Assembly (NCBI GenBank): GCA_910577405.1
Contig: CAJTMG010000003.1
Coordinates: forward strand, 11,696-75,695
Direction of reading: 5' to 3'
DNA: 64,000 nucleotides
Origin: an uncultured Oscillibacter sp.
GTDB lineage: Bacteria; Bacillota; Clostridia; Oscillospirales; Oscillospiraceae
Each line of letters opens with the position of its first letter. Position 1 is the first letter of the stretch. Below the pieces are notes generated by a model that was not told the origin of the DNA, ran no database searches, and worked only from the letters and a program-made list of their open reading frames with translations. Positions 1-8,027 of this stretch are shown here, piece after piece. A program made the position numbers and the translations under genes.

Positions 1-90
1 CCTCTGCGGGCGTACAAGCTCCGGAAGATCCCTCTGCGGGCGTACAAGCTCCGGAAGATCCCTCTGCGGGCGTACAAGCTCCGGAAAATC
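1..90 (+). repeat. 30-bp in-frame tandem repeat, three copies
   Basis: Units at 1-30 and 31-60 are identical, and 61-90 differs at one base (ccggaaaatc for ccggaagatc). In frame the unit encodes the ten-residue linker SAGVQAPEDP. The array probably continues upstream of the window. Near identity implies recent expansion by slippage or recombination. Confidence 0.9.
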
Positions 91-680
91 CCCCGCCGGT
101 GCAGGATGCTCCAGACACAACCCAGACCGCCGCGCCGGAAGCCCTGACCGCCCGTCTGCTGCTGTACGCCAACGGGAATCAGGCAAAGCCCCAGGCGCTG
201 ACGCAATCTCTTCCGGCCTATGACACGTACTTCAAGCTTATGACAGACAACGGCCGTTTTGGGTTAGGGAGCTTTCTGGCACGGATAACCTCGGCGCATA
301 ACCGGGGCATCGCGCTGGACCTGACGCTGGAGACCCTGGCGGACGGGAAAGCCCTGGCGATGCAGAGCGAGATGCACGATTTGAGCTGGTATTCTGCGGT
401 GTACCGGAACAATGACAATGCGAAACGTCTGGAGAAGTACATGACAGGCGTTGGAATGCGCGGTCTGAGCTCCGAATGGTGGCACTTCCAGGACGACGCG
501 ACCCGGGAGGCCATTAAACTGAACACGTATCTGAGCAAGGGCGTGGACGCATCCGGCTGGACCCGTGACGATCAGGGCTGGCGCTGGCGGAATGAATCCG
601 GCGTGCCGCAAAAGAACACCAGCATTACGGTGGACGGCGTGCGCTGGACTCTTGACAGCAATGGCTATGTAGTGGAATAA
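1..680 (+). CDS. VanX-like M15 family peptidase, C-terminal part (gene starts before window)
   Basis: Reading frame 3 is open from the window edge, so the GTG at 99 is not the true start. The visible protein begins with three copies of a decapeptide (SAGVQAPEDP type) that looks like a flexible linker after an exported N-terminus. It continues into a zinc D,D-peptidase/dipeptidase core. The motif SAHNRGIALD matches the S-x-H-x6-D zinc site of M15/VanX enzymes, and SEWWHF carries the catalytic Glu and the third zinc His. The last 40 residues (GWTRDDQGWRW...DSNGYVVE) resemble a choline-binding/cell-wall-binding repeat. The role is therefore probably cleavage of D-Ala-containing cell-wall peptides outside the cell. 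Which substrate it cuts, D-Ala-D-Ala dipeptide or peptidoglycan stem, cannot be told from this part. Confidence 0.8.
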   Translation, partial: SAGVQAPEDPSAGVQAPEDPSAGVQAPENPPPVQDAPDTTQTAAPEALTARLLLYANGNQAKPQALTQSLPAYDTYFKLMTDNGRFGLGSFLARITSAHNRGIALDLTLETLADGKALAMQSEMHDLSWYSAVYRNNDNAKRLEKYMTGVGMRGLSSEWWHFQDDATREAIKLNTYLSKGVDASGWTRDDQGWRWRNESGVPQKNTSITVDGVRWTLDSNGYVVE

Positions 681-689
681 GCCTGTGCA

Positions 690-736
690 GGACCGGTGGT
701 TCTTTCGAACTGCCGGTTTTCTGCTTGCTTTTTTGT
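690..736 (+). terminator. Rho-independent terminator after the M15 peptidase
   Basis: An 11-bp stem with two G-U pairs (arms 692-702 and 707-717, loop tttc) is followed by T-rich sequence to 735. It lies just after the stop codon at 680. Confidence 0.7.
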
Positions 737-752
737 GGAAAACGACTATAAT
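725..752 (+). promoter_or_regulatory. Probable promoter of the LtaS-like gene
   Basis: A perfect -10 TATAAT lies at 747-752, with a weak -35 (TTGCTT) at 725-730 and a 16-nt spacer. It overlaps the T-tract of the upstream terminator. The leader would be about 25-55 nt depending on the start used. Confidence 0.55.
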
Positions 753-784
753 AGAAGGCATACCGGTTAAAATGCGAGATAGCT

Positions 785-2659
785 GTGAAAACAAGAAAGA
801 AAGGATCTGCCGATTTGAGATACGTAAGACTGAAACCGCCCATGGCACTGCTGGCGGCGGTACTGCTGGCGGGGCTGTCGACGCTGCTTGCCCTTTGGTG
901 TCAGCCCAACGCCCTGCGGACCGTGCTGTCAGGATTTTTGCGCCAGCCGCTTCTGATCGTCCTGAACGCCCTGCCGGTGGGACTGCTGCTGCTGGCGGGG
1001 GCGTTCCTGTTCCGGAATGTCTTCTGGAGCGCGGCGCTGGTGAATCTGATGGTCTGCGGGCTGTCCATTGCCAACCGTGTCAAGATGGAGGTCCGTGACG
1101 AGCCGGTCTTTCCCCGGGATTTCGCCCTTTTGAAGGAAGTGGGCAGCGCTGTGGGGAACTACCATATTTCCTGGCCGGTGAAGCAGATTGCCGTTGTGCT
1201 GGCGGTCACAGTGCTGCTGATCCTTCTGGGACTGTTCCTGCGCTGCGAAGTCCTCCCATTCCGGCGGCAATGGCTGGGCCAGCTTTTAGGCGCAGGGTTC
1301 AGTCTGGCGGTACTGGCGGTGCTGATCGTCACGGTGTACGCGTCCAAGGGGCTGTATGATTCCTTCCAGGTGTCCAACGCCTACTATATTCCCTCCGTGT
1401 TCAACGAGCTGGGCTTTCCCTACGCCTTCTGCCATCAGTTTACTACGTACCCCATCGACCGCCCGGCAGGGTTCAGCAGATCCGAGGCGGCGGCGTGGGA
1501 GGAAGCAGCCGTGCCGGAGAAGGAAGCGCCGGAGGTCAGTGTCATTATGGTCATGAATGAAGCCTTTTCCGATCTGACGGATTCTGACGTTTTTGCCTAC
1601 GGACCGGACAACGACCCCCTGTCCAATCTTCACGCCATCCGTCAGGACCCCCACGCGCTTTCGGGTCATGTGGTGGTGCCGGGATTCGCGGGAGGCACGG
1701 CGAATACGGAGTTTGACGTGCTGACGGGGATGCAGACCAACGCCCTGTCCGCGTCCACCAGCTCCGCGTTCCGGGTGGTGAACCGGAATCTGGACAGCCT
1801 GTTCAGGGTCTACGGAGAGGACGGCTACGCCACATCGTTTTTCCATCCCGGGGACAACTGGTTCTATAACCGCGAGAACGTCTACCGCTGGTTCGGCGCG
1901 GAGGAAACCCGTTTTGCCAACACGATGGAGGGAATGGAGTACAAAGGCCGCTGGGTGACAGACGATTATATGGCGGGACAGATTGAGAAGGCGTTTGCGG
2001 AATCTGACGGCCCGCTGTTCCACTACACGACAACGATACAAAACCATATGTCGTACACGGCGGACAAATACGGCCCGGACTACGAATTCCCCCCGCTGGA
2101 GACTTCGGCGGCGCTTTCGGAAACGGCGGAAACCCTGCTGCGGGTCTACGTAGAGGGAGCAAGGGACGCGGACGCAATGCTGGGCCGTCTCTGGCGCTTT
2201 CTTCAGTCCCAGGAGAAACCGGCGGTGCTGGTATACTGGGGGGACCACCTGCCGTATCTGGGAGACAATCAGCTTGCGTACCGGGAATTAGGGCTGGAAA
2301 TCGGGCAGGAGGCGGATGGTCAGATGTCGCTGGAGTCCTACGAAACGCCCTATGTCATCTGGGCCAACGACGCGGCTGCGGAAGCTCTGCATTGGGACCA
2401 GGCCGCGGCATCCCTGGACCTTCCGGAGGGCGGGAAGCTCAGCGCAAGTTTTCTGGGGGCGGCGGTGCTGGAACTGACAGGCCGGGGGGAGTCGACGCCC
2501 TGGTTTGCCTTTCTGAACCAGCTGCGCCGGGAAACGCCGGTGGTGCAGAAGACATACTGTGGAGACAGCGCGGGGCGGGCTTTGGAGGAACCTTCGGAGG
2601 AAATCGCGAAATGGCGGCGCTGGAGCTACTACAAGCTCTGCTATAAGGACGTGGCATGA
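785..2659 (+). CDS. LtaS-type sulfatase, lipoteichoic-acid-synthase-like phosphoglycerol transferase
   Basis: This is a 624-residue alkaline-phosphatase-superfamily membrane enzyme. About five hydrophobic helices in the first 190 residues precede an extracellular sulfatase domain. Family landmarks are present: a metal-binding Glu in MVMNEAFSD (near residue 258), the nucleophile region GGTANTEFDVLTG (Thr near 305), FHPGDNWFYNRENVYRWFG, and a metal-site YWGDHLPYLGDN. LtaS enzymes polymerise glycerol phosphate from phosphatidylglycerol onto a glycolipid anchor. The GTG at 785 has no clear ribosome-binding site. A TTG at 815, in frame and preceded by AAAGGAT, is an equally good start. The next gene overlaps by ATGA. 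Glycolipid-anchor GT4 genes at 18.3-21.4 kb and pgsA at 4.5 kb fit the same pathway. It could instead be a phosphoglycerol transferase acting on another polymer. Confidence 0.85.
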   Translation: MKTRKKGSADLRYVRLKPPMALLAAVLLAGLSTLLALWCQPNALRTVLSGFLRQPLLIVLNALPVGLLLLAGAFLFRNVFWSAALVNLMVCGLSIANRVKMEVRDEPVFPRDFALLKEVGSAVGNYHISWPVKQIAVVLAVTVLLILLGLFLRCEVLPFRRQWLGQLLGAGFSLAVLAVLIVTVYASKGLYDSFQVSNAYYIPSVFNELGFPYAFCHQFTTYPIDRPAGFSRSEAAAWEEAAVPEKEAPEVSVIMVMNEAFSDLTDSDVFAYGPDNDPLSNLHAIRQDPHALSGHVVVPGFAGGTANTEFDVLTGMQTNALSASTSSAFRVVNRNLDSLFRVYGEDGYATSFFHPGDNWFYNRENVYRWFGAEETRFANTMEGMEYKGRWVTDDYMAGQIEKAFAESDGPLFHYTTTIQNHMSYTADKYGPDYEFPPLETSAALSETAETLLRVYVEGARDADAMLGRLWRFLQSQEKPAVLVYWGDHLPYLGDNQLAYRELGLEIGQEADGQMSLESYETPYVIWANDAAAEALHWDQAAASLDLPEGGKLSASFLGAAVLELTGRGESTPWFAFLNQLRRETPVVQKTYCGDSAGRALEEPSEEIAKWRRWSYYKLCYKDVA

Positions 2660-3171
2660 GCAGCCGTCATATGGCCCTCTGCGGCGTGCTGACAGCCCTT
2701 GCGGTAATGTTCCTGCTGCTGGGCGGCGTGATTCCTGCGGCGATGCTCTGCGGCCCGGTGCTGGCAATGGCGGCGCTTCTTCCGGTGCTGGAGGAAATCG
2801 GACCCAAAGCCGCCGGAACCGCCTATGCCGCCGCGTCCATCCTGGCTCTGCTGCTGTCCGCGGACCCGGAGTCAGGACTGGTGTATCTCTTCTTTGGCTG
2901 GTATCCGATTTTAAGGCCCAAAATTGCCGGACTGTCCTCCCGTCTGCTGCGTCTGGGCCTGCGGCTGGCCGTGTGCAACGCCGCTATTTTCCTGCTCTAC
3001 GGTCTGCTCCTGCATTTCCTGGGCCTGACGGACGATGTGGAAGCCGCCCCCCGTCTCCTGCGCGTCCTGCTGCTTCTTATGGGCAACGGCCTCTTTCTGC
3101 TCCTGGACCGCGTCCTCGCCCGCCTGACCTCCCTCTGGAACCAACGCCTGCGTCAGCGCTTCTTCCGGTGA
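2656..3171 (+). CDS. Small polytopic membrane protein of unknown function
   Basis: This 171-residue, Leu/Ala-rich protein has four to six predicted membrane segments. Its first helix and loop (MALCGVLTALAVMFLLLGG) resemble the start of ECF-transporter S-component-like proteins of Firmicutes, but no substrate-specific motif is recognisable. It overlaps the LtaS-like gene by four bases (ATGA), so the two are translationally coupled and probably share a role in the envelope. Function unknown. Confidence 0.75.
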   Translation: MSSRHMALCGVLTALAVMFLLLGGVIPAAMLCGPVLAMAALLPVLEEIGPKAAGTAYAAASILALLLSADPESGLVYLFFGWYPILRPKIAGLSSRLLRLGLRLAVCNAAIFLLYGLLLHFLGLTDDVEAAPRLLRVLLLLMGNGLFLLLDRVLARLTSLWNQRLRQRFFR

Positions 3172-3184
3172 ACCTATACGGAGC

Positions 3185-3420
3185 AGGCGCATTCCATCTT
3201 TAAGCCCGATACGGACACGGCGCATTTCCCCATTCTCTTTCACACAAAAATATTTTCTGTGACGCCATCGCTTCTCTTGGCAAGCCAATACAGACTCGGC
3301 GGCATTTCCCCCACTCCCGTTCATGCTAAAATATCTCCTATTACCGCAGCCCTTCTCTTGGCGCGCATACAATACGGCGGCATTGTCTCCACATTCCCCA
3401 TCACACAAAAATATCTCTTA
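3185..3420 (+). repeat. Degenerate 78-80-bp direct repeats, about three units
   Basis: The 295-bp gap between the membrane protein and the patatin gene is filled by imperfect tandem units. The block cggcg/cattt-ccc begins near 3219, 3297 and 3375. Each is followed by a cacacaaaaatat-like segment (near 3241, 3324 and 3402), and the first two also by a shared ...cttctcttggc segment (3270 and 3352). A partial copy may start near 3185. The units differ at many positions, so the array is old. It contains no convincing gene. Confidence 0.65.
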
Positions 3421-3466
3421 TCTTGTATCTATACCACTGTTTCTTATCTAAAAAAGGAGTTTATTT

Positions 3467-4318
3467 ATGAAAACTGGACTGGTTCTGGAAGGCGGCGCGC
3501 TGCGGACGATTTTCTCCACCGGGGTGTGTGACGCGTTTCTGGACGGCGGGCTCCCTCTGCCGGATTACACCGTAGGCGTTTCTGCCGGGATTGCCTACGG
3601 CGTCAGCTATCTCTCCCGACAAAGCCGGCGGAATTTACAGCTTGCCGCTCATTACGTCAACGACCGGCGTTATATGGGCTGGCGGAATCTGGCGAATCCC
3701 AAAAACCGATCTTACTTCGGTCTGAAATTCGCCTACGAGACCATACCCAACGAGCTGCTTCCCTTTGATTACGAGACGTTCGCCGCCTATCCGGGCACTG
3801 TGGAGGCCGTGGTGACGAATCTGAATACCGGCGAGGCGGAATACCATCCCGTACCCCGGCGGGACGAGGAAAATCTGCTTTTAAAGGCCACCTGCGCCAT
3901 CCCCCTGATGTTCCCCATTATCACAATAAACGGCCAGCCCTATCTTGACGGCGGCTGTTCTGACGCAATCCCCTGGCGGCACGCTCTGGACGCTGGCTGT
4001 GACCGTCTGGTAGTCGTCCTGACCCGTGAACGGGAGTACCGCAAAAAACCAGACGGCTCCCTGCGGACCATCAGCCGGATTTTCCGCCGCTACCCCAATT
4101 TCGTGGAGACTCTCCGGCATCGTTCCGCCGAGTACAACGCCAGCCGGGAAGCCCTTTTCCAGCTCGAACGGGAAGGCAAGGTGTACGTCATCGCGCCGTC
4201 GGACACCCTGGGCTGCTCCCGGACGGAAAAGAATTTGGATATCCTCCGGGCGCTCTGGCAGCAGGGCTACTTCCTTGGCCGGGACGCGCTGGAGGACGTA
4301 AGGGCCCTGTGGAGCTGA
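3467..4318 (+). CDS. Patatin-like phospholipase (YjjU/RssA type)
   Basis: A 283-residue patatin-fold lipid acyl hydrolase. The oxyanion-hole motif GGALR (residues 9-13), the nucleophile elbow GVSAG with Ser39, and the catalytic Asp in DGG (Asp161) are all present, giving a complete Ser-Asp dyad. The C-terminal third is basic and resembles the tail found in the YjjU subgroup. The ATG at 3467 has a good AAAGGAG site. There is no signal peptide, so it is cytosolic or membrane-peripheral. It is transcribed alone and ends in a bidirectional terminator shared with pgsA. The actual lipid substrate is unknown. Confidence 0.9.
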   Translation: MKTGLVLEGGALRTIFSTGVCDAFLDGGLPLPDYTVGVSAGIAYGVSYLSRQSRRNLQLAAHYVNDRRYMGWRNLANPKNRSYFGLKFAYETIPNELLPFDYETFAAYPGTVEAVVTNLNTGEAEYHPVPRRDEENLLLKATCAIPLMFPIITINGQPYLDGGCSDAIPWRHALDAGCDRLVVVLTREREYRKKPDGSLRTISRIFRRYPNFVETLRHRSAEYNASREALFQLEREGKVYVIAPSDTLGCSRTEKNLDILRALWQQGYFLGRDALEDVRALWS

Positions 4319-4348
4319 CCGCTGTTCAATGTCCTCTGATCCGCGCGC

Positions 4349-4400
4349 AAAAGAAAAGTGCTGGAACCGTTTTTCTTTGGATTCCTGCACTTTTTCTTTA
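4349..4400. terminator. Bidirectional terminator between patatin gene and pgsA
   Basis: Arms at 4349-4366 (aaaagaaaagtgctggaa) and 4382-4399 are nearly perfect complements, with runs of T on both strands. It serves the plus-strand patatin gene and the minus-strand rimO-pgsA operon. Confidence 0.75.
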
Positions 4401-4453
4401 TTATTGGGAGTCTTTCTTTTCTTTGTTTTGACTGTCTTTTCGCTGTTTTCCTG

Positions 4454-5023
4454 TCAGGCGGATTGAATCACATCTTTGTTCTTCACAAAATACTCCACGC
4501 CGGAATACAGGGTAGTCAGGGTGATGATCCAGACGCAGGCGGTGTCTATCCAGGAGATATAGCGGTCATAGGGCACGGCGGACAGGAAATCCGGATGGCA
4601 GAACGGCCCCAGGAGCAGCATAACGATAATGCAGACCATGGTTGCGGCAGTCTTCACCTTCCCGGACCATCCGGCGGCAATCACACGGCCCTTGTCGCTG
4701 GCGATCATCCGCAGACCGCTGACGGCAAACTCCCGCACAAGCACAATCAGCAGCGCCCAGGCAGGCATCCGGCCCACCTCCACAAACCAGAGCATCGCCG
4801 CGGTCACCAGCATTTTATCCGCAAGAGGGTCGGCAAACTTTCCGAAATCCGTCACCAGATTGTACTTTCTGGCAATCTTCCCATCCAGCAAATCCGTCAG
4901 GCTGGCAATAATAAAGATGATCAGCGCGATATAATCCGAACCCGGAAAGCCCATATAAAGAACCGCCATAAAGACGGGAATCAGTACAATCCGGGACATG
5001 GTCAGTTTATTGGGTAAATTCAT
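4454..5023 (-). CDS. pgsA: CDP-diacylglycerol--glycerol-3-phosphate 3-phosphatidyltransferase
   Basis: This 189-residue integral membrane enzyme makes phosphatidylglycerol phosphate, the first committed step to phosphatidylglycerol. The CDP-alcohol phosphotransferase signature D-x2-D-G-x2-A-R-x8-G-x3-D-x3-D is intact (DLLDGKIARK, then GKFADPLADK, residues 42-65). The protein has the usual four to six helices and normal family length. It overlaps the upstream HhH gene by 17 bases and is the last gene of the rimO operon. The pairing with rimO is common in Firmicutes. Its product would also feed the LtaS-like enzyme nearby. Confidence 0.95.
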   Translation of the reverse strand: MNLPNKLTMSRIVLIPVFMAVLYMGFPGSDYIALIIFIIASLTDLLDGKIARKYNLVTDFGKFADPLADKMLVTAAMLWFVEVGRMPAWALLIVLVREFAVSGLRMIASDKGRVIAAGWSGKVKTAATMVCIIVMLLLGPFCHPDFLSAVPYDRYISWIDTACVWIITLTTLYSGVEYFVKNKDVIQSA

Positions 5024-5297
5024 CGCCTGCTCCTTCCTCCGGATAGGACTTGTCCTTCCAGTACCACCACTTTAATTTCTCCGGCTCCCGCAGGTCATGG
5101 TCCGCGTAATAGACAGCCGCCCGCCAGACGTAGAGAGCGCAGCGGTCCTCCTGATACCCTTTCAGCAGGCACTCCCGCAGATAGAGCGCCTCCGGGTCCT
5201 GTCCACGGAGGCCCTTCGGTTTCCGGAACCCCAGCGTTTCCATGACGGCAGCTATCCGGGGGCCTACGCCGGGAATCGCCTCCAGAGGGCTTTTCAT
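5007..5297 (-). CDS. Helix-hairpin-helix protein, Cdd1/pathogenicity-locus family
   Basis: A 96-residue protein opens with a helix-hairpin-helix (IPGVGPRIAAVMETLG), a sequence-nonspecific DNA-contact motif. A Tyr/Trp-rich helical region with a conserved Cys (YLRECLLKGYQEDRCALYVWR) follows. This arrangement matches the small Cdd1-like family once annotated as pathogenicity locus. Molecular function is unknown; the HhH suggests nucleic-acid binding. It overlaps rimO by four bases upstream and pgsA by 17 bases downstream, so it is an operon member. Confidence 0.8.
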   Translation of the reverse strand: MKSPLEAIPGVGPRIAAVMETLGFRKPKGLRGQDPEALYLRECLLKGYQEDRCALYVWRAAVYYADHDLREPEKLKWWYWKDKSYPEEGAGDEFTQ

Positions 5298-6619
5298 ACG
5301 TCCTCCCGTTCGCCGGTCAGCTCGCCGTCCATCACGCCGGTAAAGCGGACGGCAACAAACTCCCCGGGCTGTACGTCTTCCCCCGCCGCAAACCAGACCC
5401 GGCCGTCAATCTCCGGGGACTCCGCGTAAGTCCGGCCAAAGTACATCTGCGCCTGACTGTCGAAGCCCTCGCAAAGGACCTCCCGCGTTTCGCCAAGCAG
5501 GGATTCATTGTATGCGTCGATGATTTCAGACTGTACGTCCACCACAATCTCGCTCCGCCGCCGGGCTTCCTCCAGGTCCACATACTCCATCTGTGCGGCG
5601 CGGGTCCCGTCTTCCGGCGAGAACGGAAACACTCCCGCACGTTCCAGCCGCTGTTCCCGCAGGAAGCCGCAAAGTTCCTCGAATTCCGCCTCGCCCTCAC
5701 CCGGCAGGCCCGTGATCAGACTCGTCCGCAGAACCAGCCCGGGAATTCGTTCACGCAGACGATGAAACAGGTCCGTTATGGACGCCTTTGTATCCCGGCG
5801 GTTCATGGCCTTCAAAATACCGTCATTGCAGTGCTGAATGGGGATATCCAGATAGGGCAGGATCTTCGATTCCCCGGCGATGGTGTCAATCAGTTCCTCC
5901 GTCACCTCGTCGGGGTAGAGGTAGTGCAGGCGTATCCAGTGGAAATCCAGACGGCACAGCTCCCGGAGAAGTTCTGCAAGCTGATGTTCACCGTTCAGGT
6001 CCGTGCCGTAGCGGGTGATATCCTGGGCAATCACCAGCAGTTCCTTTACGCCCGCCGACGCCAGTTCCGCCGCCTCATCCAGCAGTTCCTCCATGGGGCG
6101 GCTCCGGTAGCGGCCCCGTAGAGACGGAATCACACAGTAAGCGCAATGATTGTCACAGCCCTCCGCAATCCGCAGGTAAGCAAACCATGGCGGCGTGGAG
6201 AGAATCCGGGGGCCGTTCTGCTTTGCCGTGTGAATATTCCCCATGCGGCACGGACGGTCTCCCTCCAGCACTTCCGCAATGGCTCCGGCAATCTCGTCGT
6301 AACTGCCGGTGCCCAGAATGCCGTCCACCTCCGGAAGCTCCGAAAGCACGTCCTCCTTGTAACGCTGGGCCATGCAGCCGGTGACCAGAATCTTTTTCAG
6401 CCGGCCCGCTTCCTTCAATGCTGACAGCTCCAGAATGTTCTCTATGGCTTCCTCGCAGGCCGACGCCAGAAAGCCGCAGGTGTTCACTACCGCCACGTCC
6501 GACCCGGCAGGCTCGCCCTGTATCTCGTACCCCGCCGCCTGCACTGCGGCCATCATCTGCTCGCAGTTTACCTGATTTTTGGCGCATCCCAGGGAGATAA
6601 ACGCCACTTTATCGCTCAT
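5294..6619 (-). CDS. rimO: Ribosomal protein S12 methylthiotransferase RimO
   Basis: A 441-residue radical-SAM methylthiotransferase that modifies the conserved Asp of ribosomal protein S12. The N-terminal UPF0004 domain carries its cluster Cys residues (SLGCAKNQVNCEQ, VNTCGF, VTGCMAQRY). The radical-SAM CxxxCxxC is in CDNHCAYCVIP near residue 155, and a TRAM domain closes the protein. Length matches the family. Absence of the MiaB pattern and the SLGCAKN start favour RimO over the tRNA enzyme. It lies 15 bases after the XRE regulator gene, in the same direction, and overlaps the HhH gene. Confidence 0.95.
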   Translation of the reverse strand: MSDKVAFISLGCAKNQVNCEQMMAAVQAAGYEIQGEPAGSDVAVVNTCGFLASACEEAIENILELSALKEAGRLKKILVTGCMAQRYKEDVLSELPEVDGILGTGSYDEIAGAIAEVLEGDRPCRMGNIHTAKQNGPRILSTPPWFAYLRIAEGCDNHCAYCVIPSLRGRYRSRPMEELLDEAAELASAGVKELLVIAQDITRYGTDLNGEHQLAELLRELCRLDFHWIRLHYLYPDEVTEELIDTIAGESKILPYLDIPIQHCNDGILKAMNRRDTKASITDLFHRLRERIPGLVLRTSLITGLPGEGEAEFEELCGFLREQRLERAGVFPFSPEDGTRAAQMEYVDLEEARRRSEIVVDVQSEIIDAYNESLLGETREVLCEGFDSQAQMYFGRTYAESPEIDGRVWFAAGEDVQPGEFVAVRFTGVMDGELTGEREDV

Positions 6620-6634
6620 AAGCTCTCCTTCATC

Positions 6635-7000
6635 CTAAGTTTCATCTTCGTCAGAAAAAATCTTCTCAATATCGTCAAGGGAATTGATGAATGCCAGTAT
6701 CGCCTTAACTTGCTGGTCATTCATTTTTTCCATTCGTTCCATGGTTTTCTGATGAAGTTCAGATAATCCCCTTAATTTGCTGGTTTGCTTTATTTTTGGC
6801 TCTTCCCCTTTTAGAATCCAATCCGCACGATAGCCGTATTTTTCCTCAATCAACGCCGCAAGGGATTGAGAAAGCCGGATATCAGGGTCTTTCAAAAGCT
6901 TGGATATATAGCTTTCGGTAATACCCAATTCCGCTGCAAGTTGCTTTTGCTTCAGATGATTTTCCTGCAATATAAGTTTTAACCGGTCACATTGGTTCAT
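6635..7000 (-). CDS. XRE-family helix-turn-helix regulator
   Basis: This 121-residue cytosolic repressor-type protein has an N-terminal HTH at residues 10-65 (LKQKQLAAELGITESYISKLL). An acidic helical tail (HQKTMERMEKMNDQQVKAILAFINSL) probably dimerises. It is divergent from the small gene at 7162. A 15-bp dyad in the shared 80-200-bp control region is a likely operator. rimO begins only 15 bases downstream, so read-through into the rimO operon is possible. Confidence 0.85.
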   Translation of the reverse strand: MNQCDRLKLILQENHLKQKQLAAELGITESYISKLLKDPDIRLSQSLAALIEEKYGYRADWILKGEEPKIKQTSKLRGLSELHQKTMERMEKMNDQQVKAILAFINSLDDIEKIFSDEDET

Positions 7001-7021
7001 TGCCGCACCTCAGCAGTAAAA

Positions 7022-7073
7022 CTTGAATAAGTCAAGAAAAACACTTGACGAATTGAATGAAATGATTTATACT
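7022..7073 (+). promoter_or_regulatory. Promoter with dyad operator between XRE gene and small gene
   Basis: A -35 TTGACG (7045-7050), a 17-nt spacer and a -10 TATACT (7068-7073) form a strong plus-strand promoter. The dyad CTTGAataagTCAAG (7022-7036) lies just upstream, and a related half-site overlaps the -35. This fits autoregulated divergent control by the XRE protein. Confidence 0.7.
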
Positions 7074-7161
7074 GAACTTGTTCCAAAATAGAAAGGGGAA
7101 CTATATGATTTGGAACATGTATAAAAGAAGAGCAATATTACATATGAAAAGAGGGTTTCCC

Positions 7162-7410
7162 ATGTTTGACATTCTGACTGCCATCTATTACGACGATCTC
7201 CACGACCTGCGGGGAAAAAGAATCCTGAAACCACCCTACACCACAGCGGAAAACGCCCTTTGTGAATGCCTGGACACACTGGACCCGGAAACCGCCAAAG
7301 AACTGAAACAACGCTTTCGGATCGTAGCCATAGAACAGCGGGACAAGGCGTTTCTCCGCGGGTCCCGGTTCGGCGCGCAGCTTATGGCGGAACTTCTGGA
7401 AGGCGTTTAA
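7162..7410 (+). CDS. Small DUF6809-like protein
   Basis: An 82-residue cytosolic protein. Its start MFDILTAIYYDDL and its end ([23 protein letters not shown]) resemble small Firmicute proteins grouped as DUF6809. The function of that family is unknown. ATG 7162 has GAGGG seven bases upstream and matches the family's usual N-terminus. An in-frame ATG at 7105 with AAAGGGG would add 19 residues. The gene is driven from the promoter at 7045-7073, divergent from an XRE regulator, which probably controls it. It converges on recX with a four-base overlap. Confidence 0.65.
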   Translation: MFDILTAIYYDDLHDLRGKRILKPPYTTAENALCECLDTLDPETAKELKQRFRIVAIEQRDKAFLRGSRFGAQLMAELLEGV

Positions 7411-8027
7411 TCCTCTTCAATCCGGTCCCCCAGGCGTTCCCAGGCGGCTTTGATATCGCTCCAGGGGAAACCGCGGCGCATCAGGGCATTGGTGAGACGG
7501 CGCTTTTCCTTCTCGTCGGGCGCGCGTCCCCGGAGCTTCCCCGTTAAAAAATCGTCAATCTGTCCATCGTTTTCGGGCATCTCATCCAGAGCGTCCTCCC
7601 AAAGCTCCCGGGGGACGCCCTTTTCATATAATTTCTCCTGAATGCGCCGCCGTCCGTAACCCTTGCCGCTGTAATGACGGACCAGAGCAGCGGCGTACTG
7701 CGCGTCGTCCAGGGCCCCGATGGACTCCAGCCATTCCGCGGCATAACGGGCATCATCGGCGCTGGCCCCCTTCTCCCGGAGCTTCTTCTCCAGGTCACGA
7801 CGGCTCATAGCACGCCTGCCGATCAATCCCGCCGCCGCCGCACGGGTGCCCGACAGTCCCGCCGACGCTTTCAGCCGTTCCAGTTCAGGGCCGTCCAGCT
7901 CGCCGCCGGCACGCAGGTCAAAGTCCAGAAGCTCCTGTTCCGTAATTTTCAGGCATTCGCCGCCCTCCAGGAACACCAGCACCCGGCCCTTTATATGCTG
8001 GGACGGCGCAACGCGTTCAATCCTCAT
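7407..8027 (-). CDS. recX: Recombination regulator RecX
   Basis: A 206-residue RecX protein made of repeated three-helix units, for example [39 protein letters not shown] split over two repeats. RecX binds RecA filaments and limits their activity. The typical RecX pattern [26 protein letters not shown] is visible in pieces. It overlaps the end of recA by 11 bases, so the two are co-transcribed and translationally coupled, as in many bacteria. Confidence 0.9.
   Translation of the reverse strand: MRIERVAPSQHIKGRVLVFLEGGECLKITEQELLDFDLRAGGELDGPELERLKASAGLSGTRAAAAGLIGRRAMSRRDLEKKLREKGASADDARYAAEWLESIGALDDAQYAAALVRHYSGKGYGRRRIQEKLYEKGVPRELWEDALDEMPENDGQIDDFLTGKLRGRAPDEKEKRRLTNALMRRGFPWSDIKAAWERLGDRIEED

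Noticed and set aside
1-90. CRISPR array
   Set aside because: The repeats are directly adjacent without spacers and are in frame inside a coding region.
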